Part shown: one piece after another, positions 11,098 through 11,394 of the stretch | Layout of the letters: each line of letters begins with the position of its first letter | Position numbering within the stretch: the first letter of the stretch is position 1 | Assembly (NCBI GenBank): GCA_036405515.1 | Contig: DASWXM010000011.1 | Span: 1 to 11,394 of the forward strand | Direction: 5' to 3' | Origin: JASLCR01 sp036405515 | Lineage (GTDB): Bacteria; Patescibacteriota; Saccharimonadia; Saccharimonadales; Saccharimonadaceae | DNA length: 11,394 nt | Translations under genes and position numbers: made by a program | Notes under the pieces: generated by a model | Seen by the model: only the letters and a program-made list of their open reading frames with translations | The model's database searches: none | Told to the model about the DNA's origin: nothing

Positions 11098-11394
11098 ATG
11101 AGTTTACAATCTACAGACCCAATCGCTGACCTCCTGACCCGTATCAGGAATGCAGCAGCAGTCAACAAGACTGAAGTACGTGTGCCAACAAGCAAGATCA
11201 AGCAAGTTGTTGCAGAACAACTAAAGAAAAACGGCTATCTAGCCGATGTTAAGCTCGAAGATGGTAAACCACGCGGTACACTCGTGGTAACCATCAATAA
11301 AGCTGGCGAGAACGCAGCGTTTACTGAACTGACTCGTATGAGCAAGCCAGGCCGACGCATGTACGTCGCTGCAGCCGACATTCCACGTGTGAAA
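11098..11394 (+). CDS. rpsH: 30S ribosomal protein S8 (uS8), 5' part, cut by the window end
   Basis: S8 is a primary 16S rRNA-binding protein and in E. coli the translational repressor of the spc operon. Ninety-nine codons are present of about 130. The start reads MSLQSTDPIADLLTRIRNAA, a clear match to the family's MxMTDPIADMLTRIRNA, followed by VRVPTSKIKQVVAEQLKKNGY and the RPG-like SKPGRRMYV (81-89). The C-terminal rRNA-binding region, with the GTSxGxxTDxxAR motif, lies beyond the window. AAGGAG ends 8 nt before the ATG. The 18-nt gap after rpsN is the longest in the operon. Confidence 0.97.
   Translation, partial: MSLQSTDPIADLLTRIRNAAAVNKTEVRVPTSKIKQVVAEQLKKNGYLADVKLEDGKPRGTLVVTINKAGENAAFTELTRMSKPGRRMYVAAADIPRVK

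Noticed and set aside
10728..11201. 157-codon open frame antisense to rplE, rpsN and rpsH
   Set aside because: Crosses three certain genes on the other strand; the product resembles no family.
1..11394. CRISPR arrays, tRNA or rRNA genes, insertion sequences, phage or toxin-antitoxin modules
   Set aside because: No spaced direct repeats, no tRNA-like cloverleaf sequence, and no transposase or integrase motifs were found on either strand by reading.

Overview
The window comes from a small-genome bacterium, most likely a Patescibacteria/CPR member and probably Candidatus Saccharibacteria (TM7). This is inferred from protein style: a cysteine-free EF-Tu of 393 residues, lysine/alanine-rich tails on several ribosomal proteins, many 1-nt TAATG gene overlaps, and small lysine-rich membrane proteins. 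No marker here proves the assignment. The standard genetic code fits: conserved genes contain no in-frame TGA, and one gene ends on TGA.

Layout. (1) 1-1370: promoter, leader, tuf (EF-Tu) and an intrinsic terminator. (2) 1376-2696: a soluble phospholipase D-superfamily gene and, convergent to it, a 95-residue protein of unknown function. (3) 2697-3348: the rpsJ (S10) leader, rpsJ and its own terminator, which makes rpsJ monocistronic. (4) 3371-4712: two divergent small membrane proteins (one with a very basic N-terminus) and a type IV pilin-like protein. (5) 4770-11394: a strong promoter, a leader, then the fused S10-spc ribosomal operon in canonical order: rplC, rplD, rplW, rplB, rpsS, rplV, rpsC, rplP, rpmC, rpsQ, rplN, rplX, rplE, rpsN and the first 99 codons of rpsH, which runs off the window.

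How it works together. Regions 1, 3 and 5 are the translation machinery: the aminoacyl-tRNA carrier plus subunit proteins. Their genes have Shine-Dalgarno (SD) sites and, in the operon, near-zero spacing that suggests coupled translation. The ancestral tuf-rpsJ-rplC string is interrupted by five unrelated genes in two blocks. These show a different expression logic: four of the five have a sigma70-type promoter whose -10 box ends only 6-9 nt before the ATG, predicting leaderless or near-leaderless mRNAs, and none has an SD.

Most of the window is ordinary conserved sequence. I found no clear new multi-gene system. The points most worth a second look are the leaderless gene set, the interruption of the S10 operon, the basic-tailed membrane protein with its divergent partner, the palindromes and shared leader element in front of tuf and rplC, and the cysteine-free EF-Tu. 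No intergenic stretch exceeds 300 bases; the longest, 2697-2978, carries a divergent promoter pair and the rpsJ leader.
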